From Rhodospirillales bacterium (GTDB lineage Bacteria > Pseudomonadota > Alphaproteobacteria > ATCC43930 > CGMCC-115725): a DNA stretch of 51,471 nt. The DNA lies in contig JAQGIC010000092.1 of NCBI GenBank assembly GCA_028288725.1, positions 1 through 51,471 on the forward strand, given 5' to 3'. Below are positions 29,312 to 38,033 of the stretch, in pieces; positions within the stretch are counted from its first letter, which is position 1, and each line of letters begins with the position of its first letter. The position numbers were made by a program, and so were the translations under genes. Below the pieces are notes generated by a model. That model was not told the DNA's origin, made no database searches, and worked only from the letters and a program-made list of their open reading frames with translations.

Positions 29312-29935
29312 ATGACGACTGACACGAAGGAAAGAATCATGGCCGCGGCGCGCCTGACCGTGCAGGACCGTGGCTACAACGGCTTGAGCTTCCGCGAGCT
29401 GGCGAAGGACGTCGGCATCAAGAGCGCCAGCATCCATCACTATTTTCCGACCAAGGGGGAGCTCGGCGGCGCTCTGGCCGAGCGGTACACCACCGATTTT
29501 GCCGAATATCTGGATGGCCTGCTGGCCGAAGGCCTCGACCAACCGACCTGTATCCGGAAATATACCGACGTGTTTCGAAACACACTGCTGAACGAGAACC
29601 GGATGTGCCTCGCGGGCATCATGGCCGCCGAACATAAGGAGCTGCCCGCCGAGGTCAGGGTCGAGGTGGTGAAGTTCGGCGAGATGAACGTCCGTTGGCT
29701 CGCCCAGGTGCTATCGCCCGGGGCAAGCACGCCGGCCGACGCCCGGGCGATCGAACGACGCGCATTGGCGATCTTCGCGGCGATAGAGGGCGCCCAACTC
29801 GTGTCCAGGAGCCGGAGCGATATTTCCGCCTATGACGAGATCGTCGAGGGCTATCGAACCGCGGGGCTGCTGCCGCTCGGCACCGGCGGCTTGGCGTCCG
29901 GCGCCAGCACCAGCTCTGCGTCGGCCGCGACATAA
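29312..29935 (+). CDS. TetR family transcriptional regulator
   Basis: A 207-residue repressor. The N-terminal helix-turn-helix is LSFRELAKDVGIKSASIHHYFPTKGEL, followed by a helical ligand domain. The last ~18 residues (GTGGLASGASTSSASAAT) are low in complexity and are encoded by bases antisense to a sigma-factor relic, so the natural C-terminus may have been replaced. AAAAGGGA precedes the ATG at 29312. Its probable targets are itself and the divergent amidase gene. Confidence 0.9.
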   Translation: MTTDTKERIMAAARLTVQDRGYNGLSFRELAKDVGIKSASIHHYFPTKGELGGALAERYTTDFAEYLDGLLAEGLDQPTCIRKYTDVFRNTLLNENRMCLAGIMAAEHKELPAEVRVEVVKFGEMNVRWLAQVLSPGASTPADARAIERRALAIFAAIEGAQLVSRSRSDISAYDEIVEGYRTAGLLPLGTGGLASGASTSSASAAT

Positions 29936-30128
29936 CGGACATAGCGGCAGTCGCGGATGAAGCTGATCCGGTCGTCGCGCCACTCCAGGCACATCCGTAG
30001 CTGGGCTTCGGATCGGCGCGGTCTTCGAAGACCGCGATCACTTCCCGGCCATCGAGCCAGGCCGGCGCGAGCCACACGCCTTCCATCCCGGCGTAGCTAG
30101 GACGATCGAGGCACTGAAGAGGAGCCAA
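29851..30128 (-). pseudogene. Frameshifted C-terminal remnant of an ECF sigma factor
   Basis: Leftward from 30128 one frame gives GVWLAPAWLDGREVIAVF then EDRADPKPSY. A single-base shift near 30000 then continues in another frame as MCLEWRDDRISFIRDCRYV and RYVAADAELVLAPDA. Together these match, as far as I recall, the SnoaL-like C-terminal end of SigJ-type ECF sigma factors. The sigma-2 and sigma-4 regions are absent. The relic overlaps the 3' end of tetR and of the small membrane protein gene. Confidence 0.6.
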
Positions 30129-30432
30129 TCGACGCCGCCGCGAGCAAGGCGGCGCTTCGTCGGCTGGAGATCAGCCTCAGCCAGGGCGCCGAATGAAAGA
30201 CGCTCATCAGCAGGTACATCGGGACCATTCCGCTCAGCGGCGATGCATCCTTCGCGGCCGAGCAGAGCATATCGGACGGGCCCCCGCCGAGAACACCCGT
30301 CATCAGCGCCATGATTGCGAAGGTCGGCGTAGCCGCGAGACATAGCCATTTGGCTATGCCGAACGCGACCACGGCGCCCTCGTCATCACAGCTCGCACCG
30401 CCGGTCGCGTTGGTGTGATAGGCCCCGGTCAT
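30097..30432 (-). CDS. Small two-helix membrane protein
   Basis: A 111-residue protein with two hydrophobic helices: FGIAKWLCLAATPTFAIMAL (about 25-44) and MVPMYLLMSVFHSAPWLRLI (about 70-90). Between them is GGGPSDMLCSAAKDASPLSG. The start overlaps the stop of the upstream DUF899 gene by 4 bp, so it is translated with it. I do not know a named function; it probably sits in the inner membrane and may work with the DUF899 proteins. Confidence 0.75.
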   Translation of the reverse strand: MTGAYHTNATGGASCDDEGAVVAFGIAKWLCLAATPTFAIMALMTGVLGGGPSDMLCSAAKDASPLSGMVPMYLLMSVFHSAPWLRLISSRRSAALLAAASIGSSSVPRSS

Positions 30433-31181
30433 GCCTTCGCGCCTGGGTCGAGGTTCCGGAAGGCGGCCTCTCCGGCGTCCGACACCGCGACCCACTTCGG
30501 GTCGGGCGAGGCGTTGGCGGCATATTCGTCGTGCCAGTTCCACCACTTGTACGGCGGGCTCTGGGGGTAGCCTTCCGGCGAGTCCTCCCACGCCTCCTGG
30601 CGCCCGAGCGGCGTCGCGTCGAGATAGCTCCAGGTGCTGCCGAGCGCCTCGTCACCGCGGTTGTTGATGAAGTAGGTGCGGAACACGCGGTCGCCGTCGC
30701 GGAAGAAGACGTTCGTGCCGTGCCACTCGTCCACGCCGAAGTCGGCGTCGAAGCCGTCCGTCAGGGTGTACCAGGGCATTTCCCAGCCCATCCGCGCCTT
30801 GAGGCGCGCGATGTCGGCCTGCGGCGCACGCGAGGCGAACACGAGCGTGGTGTCGCGGGCGTTCAGGTGGGCGACGTGGCCGACCTGGTCGGCCCCGAGC
30901 GAGCAGCCGCGGCAGGCATGTTCGGGCCAACCGAACACGCCGGGCTCGAAAAAGGCGCGGTAGATGATCAGCTGGCGGCGGCCGTCGAACAGGTCGAGCA
31001 GGCTCGCGCGGCCCTCGGGCCCTTCGAACGCGTACTGCTTCTCCACGGCCAGCCACGGCATCCGCCGACGCTCGGCGGCCAGTGCGTCGCGAGCGCGGGT
31101 CAACGCCTTCTCCTTCACGAGCAGCTGCGCGCGGGCAGCCTCCCACGCCTGTGGCGACACGATGGGGGGTGTGTTCTGCAT
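30429..31181 (-). CDS. DUF899 thioredoxin-like protein (copy 1)
   Basis: A 250-residue DUF899 protein. The thioredoxin-like core includes LLDLFDGRRQLIIYRAFF and the CRGC pair (Cys90, Cys93) in the expected redox position; MGWEMPWYT and FFRDGDRVFRTY are further family motifs. The biochemical role of DUF899 is not established. It follows a second DUF899 gene by 3 bases and overlaps a membrane protein gene, so three genes form one operon. Confidence 0.88.
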   Translation of the reverse strand: MQNTPPIVSPQAWEAARAQLLVKEKALTRARDALAAERRRMPWLAVEKQYAFEGPEGRASLLDLFDGRRQLIIYRAFFEPGVFGWPEHACRGCSLGADQVGHVAHLNARDTTLVFASRAPQADIARLKARMGWEMPWYTLTDGFDADFGVDEWHGTNVFFRDGDRVFRTYFINNRGDEALGSTWSYLDATPLGRQEAWEDSPEGYPQSPPYKWWNWHDEYAANASPDPKWVAVSDAGEAAFRNLDPGAKA

Positions 31182-31184
31182 AGC

Positions 31185-32009
31185 TTAACCTCCTGTTTGC
31201 CGAACTGCGTGAGGTGCGGGGACGAAGGGCTCGTCGTACTCGTCGTGGCGGCGAAACCAGGCGCCGGTTTCGTTGCGTCCCTTCGGCGCCCGGTCGAGCC
31301 ACTGGTACATGCCCCAGAGGCCGTCCAGTCCGCGCACGTAGGTGGAATAGGTGTGGTAGACGACGCCGTCCTCGAGCACGAACGCGCTCATCCCCGGCCG
31401 ATCCCGCCCATAGGTGGGCGCATCGGTGCCGCACATGGCCGCGAGCTGGGCGACGGGCTCCGGGACCGGTGTCATGTCCAAAGCGTGGCCGCCGCGCTGG
31501 TAGTTGTAATCGACGGCCCCGTCGCGCTGCTGGTCCTCGGTGAACGAGACGTTGAAATCGAAGTTGAAGTCGCCGTCGCGCGAGGACGCCCAGGGAAAAC
31601 TCCACCCCATCCGCTGCTTGTAAGCCTGCAGTTTTGCGAGCGGCGCCCGCGACACCCTGCCCACCGTGACAGCGTGATGGGCGAGATGGACGACGGACGC
31701 GTCGAAGCCGTCCGCGATCGCCGAGCAGGATGGACATCCCGCCGCGTAATCGGGCCCGAACATGAAGTGGTAGACGAGGAGTTGCGAGCGTCCGTTGAAG
31801 AGATCTTCCAGCGACGCGCTCCCTTCGTCGGTCTCGAAGCGATACGCCTTGTCGATCCGGACCCACGGCAGCGCCTGCCGTCGCAGCGCCAGCGCGTCGC
31901 TGCGCCGCGTCAGTTCCTTCTCCTCCTTCAGCAGCTCCAGCCGGGCCGCAAGCCACTCTTCACGGGTTCCGATCTCGTGGTCAGTCATCGCGTCTCTTTG
32001 TTTCAGCAT
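31185..32009 (-). CDS. DUF899 thioredoxin-like protein (copy 2)
   Basis: A 274-residue paralogue of the next gene with the same order of motifs: LEDLFNGRSQLLVYHFMF, CPSC (Cys92, Cys95), MGWSFPWASS and VVYHTYSTYVRGLDG. The two have diverged well beyond recent duplication. An ATG at 32009 with GGAG 8 nt upstream is chosen; an in-frame ATG at 31988 is also possible. It starts the operon and is divergent from a winged-helix regulator gene. Confidence 0.87.
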   Translation of the reverse strand: MLKQRDAMTDHEIGTREEWLAARLELLKEEKELTRRSDALALRRQALPWVRIDKAYRFETDEGSASLEDLFNGRSQLLVYHFMFGPDYAAGCPSCSAIADGFDASVVHLAHHAVTVGRVSRAPLAKLQAYKQRMGWSFPWASSRDGDFNFDFNVSFTEDQQRDGAVDYNYQRGGHALDMTPVPEPVAQLAAMCGTDAPTYGRDRPGMSAFVLEDGVVYHTYSTYVRGLDGLWGMYQWLDRAPKGRNETGAWFRRHDEYDEPFVPAPHAVRQTGG

Positions 32010-32106
32010 CGTCGATCTCCTCGAGACCGGGGGTGGTCGTTGGTCGCGCAATAGACTTAGTGTCGGGCAGCGAAACGGGGGGAGTGACAAGTATGGCGGG
32101 ATTCCG

Positions 32107-33327
32107 ATGGACTCGCTGATCACGGCCGCGGCGCGTGCACTCGCGGCGGGCGATCCGCTCGGCGCGCTGAACCGGGTCGCCCTGCGTGACGACGCCCCAG
32201 CGCTGGCCCTTCGCGGCATCGCGATGGCGCAGCTCGGCGATTTCGTTCGGGCGAAGGTTCTCTTGCGAAGAGCGGCGCGCGCCTTCGGTCCGAAACAGGC
32301 GATGGCCCGCGCCAGATGTGTCGTCGCCGAGGCCGAGATCGCCCTCGTCTCTCGCGACCTGGGCTGGCCTGCGAAGGCGCTCGACGCGGCGCGGGCGACG
32401 CTCGAAGCACATGGCGACCGCGTCAACGCCGCCCATGCGCGCAATCTCGAGGTCCGGCGCCTGCTCCTGATCGGCCGCCTCGACGAGGCCGAGCATGCCC
32501 TCGCCGCATTCGACCCCACGCCCTTCCCGCCCGCATTGCGGGCCGCCCACGAGCTGGTCGTTGCCGGGATTGCGATACGCCGCCTTCGCATCAAGCCGGC
32601 GCGCGCGGCGCTCGCCCGGGCCGAGCGCGCCGCGCGCGACGCCGATATCCCGGCGCTGACGGCGGAGGTCGAAAGCGCATCCCTCGTCCTCGACACGCCG
32701 GCGGCGCGCCTGATCGCGCGTGGCGACGAGCGCCCCCTCCTGCTCGATGAGGTTGAAGCGCTCCTGGCGTCGAAGGCGCTCGTGGTGGATGCGTGCCGTC
32801 ATGTCGTGCGGGACGCTCATACGGTGGTCTCGCTCGCGCGGCGTCCGGTGCTGTTCGCGCTCGCCCGCGCGCTGGGCGAGGCGTGGCCCGGAGATGTGCC
32901 GAGGGGCACGCTCGTCGCGCGGGCCTTTCGGGCGAAGCACGCCGATGAATCGCATCGCGCCCGGTTGCGGGTCGAGATCGGGCGGCTTCGCACGGCGCTT
33001 CGACCGCTGGTCGGCGTGAGTGCTACCAAGCGAGGGTTTGCGCTCGTGCCGCGCGACGCACGCGAGATCGTCGTGCTGGCGCGGCCGGTCGACGAGGAGC
33101 ATGCGGCGGTGCTGGCCTTCCTCGCCGACGGTGAATTCTGGTCGAGCTCCGCGCTCGCGCTTGCGCTGGGGGCCAGCCAGCGGACCGTGCAGCGGGCACT
33201 CGACGGGCTTGCGAGCGCGGACAAGGTGCAGTCATTTGGCCGCGGGCGGGCGCGTCGTTGGGTGACCCGGCCCGTGCCGGGTTTCACGACAACCTTGTTA
33301 CTCCCCGGTCCGCTACCGAGCGACTAG
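32107..33327 (+). CDS. Large helix-turn-helix regulator with TPR-like N-terminus
   Basis: A 406-residue protein. Residues ~1-200 are alpha-helical repeats of TPR type (ALALRGIAMAQLGDFVRAKVLLRRA). A middle region (RPVLFALARALGEAWPGDV) looks like a BTAD/OmpR-type winged helix. The C-terminal ~60 residues contain SSSALALALGASQRTVQRALDGL, a second winged helix. The start ATG at 32107 has GGCGGGA upstream. It is divergent from the DUF899 operon and precedes a beta-propeller gene, so it may control this cluster. Family assignment is approximate. Confidence 0.75.
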   Translation: MDSLITAAARALAAGDPLGALNRVALRDDAPALALRGIAMAQLGDFVRAKVLLRRAARAFGPKQAMARARCVVAEAEIALVSRDLGWPAKALDAARATLEAHGDRVNAAHARNLEVRRLLLIGRLDEAEHALAAFDPTPFPPALRAAHELVVAGIAIRRLRIKPARAALARAERAARDADIPALTAEVESASLVLDTPAARLIARGDERPLLLDEVEALLASKALVVDACRHVVRDAHTVVSLARRPVLFALARALGEAWPGDVPRGTLVARAFRAKHADESHRARLRVEIGRLRTALRPLVGVSATKRGFALVPRDAREIVVLARPVDEEHAAVLAFLADGEFWSSSALALALGASQRTVQRALDGLASADKVQSFGRGRARRWVTRPVPGFTTTLLLPGPLPSD

Positions 33328-33336
33328 GATGGAATC

Positions 33337-34023
33337 ATGAAACGATCCACCGCCGAAATCCTCCGCGAATATGGCCCCTTCCCGGGTGTCGACCAGGTGG
33401 CTGGCGTCACGTTCGACGGTCAGCACGTCTGGTTTGCGTCCGGGGACAAGCTGAACGCCCTCGACCCGGCCAGCGGGAAGACGGTGCGCTCGATCGATGT
33501 CGCCGCGCATGCCGGAACGGCCTTCGACGGTCAGCATCTGTTCCAGATCGCCGAGGATCGCATCCAGAAGATCGATCCGAAGAGCGGTCGTGTGCTCGCC
33601 ACGATCCCGGCGCCCGGCGGCGGCGGTGACTCGGGGCTCGCCTGGGCCGAAGGGACGCTCTGGGTCGGGCAGTATCGGGACCGGAAGATCCATCAGGTCG
33701 ATCCCCAGACCGGCGCGATTCTGCGCACCATCGCCTTCAACCGCGTCGTCACCGGGGTTACCTGGATCGACGGCGAACTCTGGCACGGCACCTGGGAAGG
33801 CGACGAGAGCGGTTTGAGGCGGGTCGATCCGCGAACGGGAGAGGTCCTGGAGCAGATCGAGATGCCGCCCGGCGCGGGCGTGTCGGGGCTCGAGTCCGAC
33901 GGCGGCGATCAGTTCTTCTGCGGCGGCGGCAGCAGCGGAAAGGTGCGAGCGGTCCGCCGGCCCCGGCGAGGCGCCGCGGCGGGCAGCGGTACCGAGACCC
34001 CCGTCGCCCCCGTCGGCAAATAA
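33337..34023 (+). CDS. Beta-propeller protein (YncE/glutamine-cyclotransferase-like repeats)
   Basis: A 228-residue protein made of repeated blades such as GVTFDGQHVWFASGDKLNALDPASGKTV, GTAFDGQHLFQIA, GLAWAEGTLWVGQYRDRKIHQVDPQTG and GVTWIDGELWHGTW. There is no signal peptide, so it is probably cytoplasmic. The short C-terminal Arg/Ala/Gly tail is poorly conserved. It follows the regulator gene by 9 bases. Function unknown. Confidence 0.75.
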   Translation: MKRSTAEILREYGPFPGVDQVAGVTFDGQHVWFASGDKLNALDPASGKTVRSIDVAAHAGTAFDGQHLFQIAEDRIQKIDPKSGRVLATIPAPGGGGDSGLAWAEGTLWVGQYRDRKIHQVDPQTGAILRTIAFNRVVTGVTWIDGELWHGTWEGDESGLRRVDPRTGEVLEQIEMPPGAGVSGLESDGGDQFFCGGGSSGKVRAVRRPRRGAAAGSGTETPVAPVGK

Positions 34024-34062
34024 TCGACGCGGCCCTCGCCACGATGATCTTTCATTTCCTCG

Positions 34063-34530
34063 TCACGGCAGAGATCGCGCGACCTCTTCCATTTGCTGGA
34101 TCATGATCCCCCAGCCCTCGAAGAAGCCCATGTCTTCGTGCTTCTTGCGATCCTCATCGTCTTTGTGAAGACAGCGCGCCGTGTAGCGCGTGCCGGAGCC
34201 TTCATCCGCCAAGGTGAAAATGCCGGTCATGCCGAGCCACGGCGTTGCCGGCCGCCAGCCTGCGACGAGCATCGACGTCCAGACGATCCGTTCCATCGGC
34301 AGGACTTCCAGGAAGATCCCTGGATTGTCGCTCTCCCCGCCGTCAGGGCCGCTCATGAAAGTATGAAACGCCCCGCCAGTGCGGAAATCGAATGCGTGCA
34401 CCTGGGTAACCCACGGTTTCGGGCACCACCATTGCTTGAGAATGTCCGGATCGCTCCAGGCGCGCCAAACCTTTTCGCGCGGTGCCGCGACAAGACGCAC
34501 GATCTCGAGATCCAACCTGCCGTCAGTCAT
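34063..34530 (-). CDS. SRPBCC (AHSA1-like) domain protein
   Basis: A 155-residue single-domain protein. The SRPBCC opening is LEIVRLVAAPREKVWRAWSDPDILKQWWCPKPW, followed by FRTGGAFHTFMSGPDG and GWGIMIQQMEEVARSL. Such proteins bind hydrophobic ligands in a helix-grip fold. It overlaps the ArsR gene by 8 bases, the usual ArsR-SRPBCC pairing, so the two are probably co-regulated. Start is the ATG at 34530. Confidence 0.9.
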   Translation of the reverse strand: MTDGRLDLEIVRLVAAPREKVWRAWSDPDILKQWWCPKPWVTQVHAFDFRTGGAFHTFMSGPDGGESDNPGIFLEVLPMERIVWTSMLVAGWRPATPWLGMTGIFTLADEGSGTRYTARCLHKDDEDRKKHEDMGFFEGWGIMIQQMEEVARSLP

Positions 34531-34855
34531 CTTTCGGGTCCTCCAGCAATGCATCGAAGCGATCGAAACGCGCCTCCCAGAGCACGCGCTGTGTTGCCAG
34601 CCAGGTGTCCGCCACCGCAAACGCCTGCTTTTCAATGGCGCATGTCCGCACCCGGCCCTCCTTGCGCGTCAGAATCCACCCGCTGTCCTCAAGTGAGCGG
34701 ATGTGCTTCATGAAGGACGGCAGCGCCATGTCGAACGGCTTCGCCAGTTCACTGATGCTTGCAGGGCCTCGGCTCAGGCGCCCCAACACGGCTCGACGCG
34801 TCGGATCGGCCAGCGCTTGGAAGATGCCGTTCAACTGTTCTTGATACTGTTCCAT
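34523..34855 (-). CDS. ArsR family transcriptional regulator
   Basis: A 110-residue winged-helix regulator with LNGIFQALADPTRRAVLGRLSRGPASISELAKPFDMALPSFMKHIRSLEDSGWI. The metal-binding cysteines of true ArsR are absent, as in the group paired with SRPBCC proteins. The ATG at 34855 is chosen; upstream residues are not family-like. An inverted repeat precedes the gene. Confidence 0.92.
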   Translation of the reverse strand: MEQYQEQLNGIFQALADPTRRAVLGRLSRGPASISELAKPFDMALPSFMKHIRSLEDSGWILTRKEGRVRTCAIEKQAFAVADTWLATQRVLWEARFDRFDALLEDPKDD

Positions 34856-34858
34856 AAG

Positions 34859-34885
34859 GCTAAGTATCACGGCAAAACACTTAGC
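34859..34885. promoter_or_regulatory. Candidate ArsR operator
   Basis: GCTAAGT (34859-34865) and ACTTAGC (34879-34885) form an exact 7-bp inverted repeat with 13 bases between, immediately upstream of the arsR start. The spacing suits a dimeric winged-helix repressor. Confidence 0.6.
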
Positions 34886-34909
34886 GCAAGGGCTAACTAA
34901 GGCAGCGCC

Positions 34910-35032
34910 GACCAAGACCTCTTCATCGCCTCGCTCACCGTCGCGGAGATCCGCCGGGGCGTGCTGGAAAAGCCTGCCGGGAAGCGGCGCAACCAGCTCG
35001 ATGCCTGGTTCACCGGCCCCGAAGGACAATGA
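34910..35032 (+). pseudogene. Remnant of a VapC-type PIN toxin gene
   Basis: The frame reads DQDLFIASLTVAEIRRGVLE then KPAGKRRNQLDAWFTGPEGQ and stops. The TVAEIRRGV...RR..L..W pattern is the internal part of VapC/FitB toxins, with the conserved Glu. The first Asp-bearing strand and the whole C-terminal half are missing. It is a relic and lies just upstream of an intact antitoxin-toxin pair. Confidence 0.65.
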
Positions 35033-35334
<302 letters not shown>

Positions 35335-35335
<1 letters not shown>

Positions 35336-35760
35336 TGCTCTATCTCGACACGTCGCTCATCGTCGCGGCGCTTTCCAACGAAGCGATGACGCCGCGAGTC
35401 CAGGGCTGGCTCGCCGAGCAGGATCCGGCGCAGCTTCTGATCAGCGACTGGACCATTACCGAGATGTCCTCCGCCTTGGCGATCAAGCTGCGGACCGGTC
35501 AGATCACATTGGAACAGCGCGCGTCGGCGCTGGCGATGTTCAACAAACTGGTCGCGGAGAGCCTCACCGTGCTGGCGGTGACCGGCGGGCATTTCCGGGC
35601 GGCGGCGAAGTTCGTCGATCAACACACGCTCGGGCTTCGTGCCGGCGACGCCCTGCACCTTGCAACCGCATCGGAGCATGGCGCCACAGTGCATACACTC
35701 GACCAGCGGCTTGCCCAGGCTGGGCCAGCACTCGGGGTGCCGACGCAGTTGCTGGTATGA
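35335..35760 (+). CDS. vapC: VapC-type PIN-domain toxin ribonuclease
   Basis: A 141-residue PIN nuclease. The acidic centre is visible: Asp5 (YLDTSLIV), Glu43 ([10 protein letters not shown]), Asp105 ([10 protein letters not shown]) and Asp123 (LDQRLA). VapC toxins cleave RNA and are held inactive by the antitoxin encoded just before. The gene is complete. It is the last gene before the guaA island. Confidence 0.92.
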
Positions 35761-35822
35761 TCATAGCAGCAGCACGGCAGCGAAATTCGCCGGCGAAGCT
35801 AAGCTATTTCCGCCGTTTGCAC

Positions 35823-35843
35823 CCCCTACCCCCACTCGATTGT
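35823..35843. other. Outer attachment site (attL-like)
   Basis: Contains CCCACTCGAT, shared with the guaA end, and matches 41218-41238 at 19 of 21 positions. Reverse-strand translation keeps TIEW-G-stop against TIEW-E-stop in guaA. Confidence 0.75.
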
Positions 35844-36122
35844 TCGAACATTATATAACCAACTGATTTGATTGCCGAATTTTCTTAGTGTGACACGAAA
35901 CACCGACGCGCAGCCCGTCAAAAATCTACGATATTGATTTCGAAGGAAAATTCGCCCGGAATTTTTTTCAGAGGTTTCAGGGACTATCGGGATGGTAGGC
36001 AAATAAGTGAACCGCCCGATTTCCTCGACCATCACGGCCTATCCCGAAAACTACCGTCAGAAGAGAGCCTGGATCATCCGTCCAGCCGAATGTTCTCGGC
36101 TTACGTATTTCCCACCGGGGCT
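35844..36122. other. AT-rich island end with arm-like sites
   Basis: No gene is visible. TATAACC-A-ACTGATTT at 35854-35869 recurs at the other end of the island (41161-41177, one difference). AAAACTACCGTCAG is at 36047-36060 and matches the repeats near 40961 and 41027. The base composition is clearly more AT-rich than the flanks. Confidence 0.6.
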
Positions 36123-36872
36123 CTAGATTTCGCTCATGGAGGACGTGCCGCCGGCCCGTGTTGGTAGCCAGAGGTGCCATATTGCAATTGGGCCAGGCGC
36201 ATCGGCTGGCGGTATCCGGTTCAGGTAGCGAAAAGCGCGGTCGTGTCGCGTTGCCGCCAGGTCAAGCACAGCATGGCCACTCCCAACCGGCCAGTCTCTC
36301 ACTGCAAAGGGGTCCGGTTTTGCCATTCGACCTGCAGCAAGAAACGGCAACAGGCAGGACTCGATCGTGGACTGGTCGCGGACATAAGCGAGCATGAAGC
36401 CGTCCCGGCCTGACCAGCCATATTCGCCGGTCAGGAAGCGGTGTAAGCCGTTGTTGCAATAGAGGGTTCCGGACTTGCCGTCTGGCGCATCAATGAGCTT
36501 GCATTCGATGACCAGGGGAAAGGCCGGAGATCGTCCCGACAGGAAGATCGAAAGATCCGGGCGTTTTTCGAGATGTGCCCCGTTGAAACTCACCGTCTCC
36601 TTGCCGCGCGCGACAGAGCGGACCAATTGCTCCCACAAGGGATGCTCGTCGAGTAGGCGGCTCAGGCGGGCTTCCAGCAGTGCGTTGATCTCGGCTTCGG
36701 ATCCCATCGCCAGCGTGCTCGCCCGATTGATGGCAAGGTCGCCCCAGGCGAGCGCGATCATGTCCGCGATCAGCGCCAGATGTTCCTCATGCAACGCAGC
36801 CAATGGCAGCTCGATCCCACGCGTGAGCTCATCAATCTGATCGGGACGTGGGGCGGAGGAGCCTGCGGTCAC
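36123..36872 (-). CDS. PD-(D/E)XK nuclease, probable restriction endonuclease
   Basis: A 249-residue protein. A PD-(D/E)XK centre is visible: RPDLSIF with Asp106, then FPLVIECKLID with Glu123 and Lys125. The N-terminal half is helical. It starts with GTG at 36872, overlapping the stop of the methyltransferase gene by 4 bp (GTGA), so the two are translated together; longer frames give unconserved residues. In context it is the probable cutting subunit of the island's system. I cannot name a characterised close relative. Confidence 0.75.
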   Translation of the reverse strand: MTAGSSAPRPDQIDELTRGIELPLAALHEEHLALIADMIALAWGDLAINRASTLAMGSEAEINALLEARLSRLLDEHPLWEQLVRSVARGKETVSFNGAHLEKRPDLSIFLSGRSPAFPLVIECKLIDAPDGKSGTLYCNNGLHRFLTGEYGWSGRDGFMLAYVRDQSTIESCLLPFLAAGRMAKPDPFAVRDWPVGSGHAVLDLAATRHDRAFRYLNRIPPADAPGPIAIWHLWLPTRAGGTSSMSEI

Positions 36873-37993
36873 GCGCTCGCCCGCCCCTTCAGCACATCCA
36901 TATGCTCCCAGGCTAGGCGTTGCGCGACCAGTCGGGCCTGGCTTTCCGACCAGTAGCGCGCTTGGTCGAGCCGCCCCAGCCACAGGCAATCATGCGCTTC
37001 TTCGAATATCATCTCGGTCGCTGCGAAATGGTCTGCGAGAGGCAGAAATTTGGCCCAGTCGATATGCTGGACTGGCTGTCTTTTCGGCCTTGCGACGCTG
37101 GACGTGAGGCGGATGCCCCGCCACGGCGATGCGTCCAGCTTGGCAGCCGGAAGCGCTTCGATGGACCGGCCCAGCCTTTGTCCCCACAGCGACAATTCGG
37201 CTTCCAAAACCTCGCAGAATTGGTTCACAGCCTCGTCTCCGGCCGGAGCTTGGGCGAGACGACGGTTTTCGGCAAAAGGCAGGTTGAACCGCAGCGTGTC
37301 CGTCACGACCTGCAGATCGCGCTCGCGCAGATGATAAATGCTGGCGCACCAACGATCGACCTCCTCCCACGCATCCCCGGCGCCGTCCTGAACCAATTGG
37401 AAAAGTCGAAGCACTTCGCCCCGATCATTGTCGGAGAGGGATTCCACCGTCGGGATGAATAGTCGGTCGATCGTCGACTTCTCAATCGTATCGCGCTCGA
37501 AGCCGAACTCGCCGCTGGTGACTAGCACCTGCCATAGAGCGATCTTGCTGCCGATGACGAGGCTCAGGTAACGGACGAGCAACCCATTGTCGTGCGCTCG
37601 CGAGCTATAACCATACAGGCTGGTATTGAAGACGGCGCCGCCCTGTACGACAGCTGTCCTGATCCGCCCGAGAGATGCAGGCGGCGCTTTCTGGACGACG
37701 ACGAGTGGACCGTCGAACAACGTCTCGGCCCGCCGGTCATGGATGCGGGCCTCGGTGAAGAAGGGAAGCGCCTCTTCGTCGACCAGGATATCGATCATCG
37801 ATGCCAGAGTGACTTCCCGACGGCCGTGCAGATAGTCAGCCGCAACGCCGGGCAGGCCATCTCCATGCATTCTGATGCGGCTGCTGTTCCTCCGCTTCTG
37901 GTACCCGTTTCCGGTGAAACGGGCTCGCCCGGCCTCGACCCCGAAGAGGCGGCGCCAATACTCGCCGAGGCGCTCGGGACAATAGGCCCCCAA
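36869..37993 (-). CDS. Adenine methyltransferase, C-terminal (target recognition) part after frameshift
   Basis: This frame continues the methyltransferase gene after a +1 shift. It is open upstream of 37993 through KGTRADVQVYERL to about 38041, so there is no need for a separate start. Residues such as GAYCPERLGEYWRRLFG, VVVQKAP, AVFNTSLYGYSSR and GEFGFERDTIEKSTIDRLFIPTVE resemble the target-recognition region of Eco57I-like enzymes. It has no SAM motifs of its own. The gene stop is coupled to the nuclease start. Confidence 0.7.
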   Translation of the reverse strand: MGAYCPERLGEYWRRLFGVEAGRARFTGNGYQKRRNSSRIRMHGDGLPGVAADYLHGRREVTLASMIDILVDEEALPFFTEARIHDRRAETLFDGPLVVVQKAPPASLGRIRTAVVQGGAVFNTSLYGYSSRAHDNGLLVRYLSLVIGSKIALWQVLVTSGEFGFERDTIEKSTIDRLFIPTVESLSDNDRGEVLRLFQLVQDGAGDAWEEVDRWCASIYHLRERDLQVVTDTLRFNLPFAENRRLAQAPAGDEAVNQFCEVLEAELSLWGQRLGRSIEALPAAKLDASPWRGIRLTSSVARPKRQPVQHIDWAKFLPLADHFAATEMIFEEAHDCLWLGRLDQARYWSESQARLVAQRLAWEHMDVLKGRASA

Positions 37994-38027
37994 GCGTTCA
38001 TAGACCTGGACGTCAGCCCGCGTCCCC

Positions 38028-38033
38028 TTAAAG
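38028..38033 (-). other. CTT-TAA frameshift site in the methyltransferase gene
   Basis: Read leftward, the first frame ends PEIFKLSL then TAA (38030-38028). Slipping forward one base at CTT-T gives KGTRADVQVYERL and continues the protein. CTT followed by a stop codon is the kind of slip site used in prfB. A mutation or sequencing error would look the same. Confidence 0.6.
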
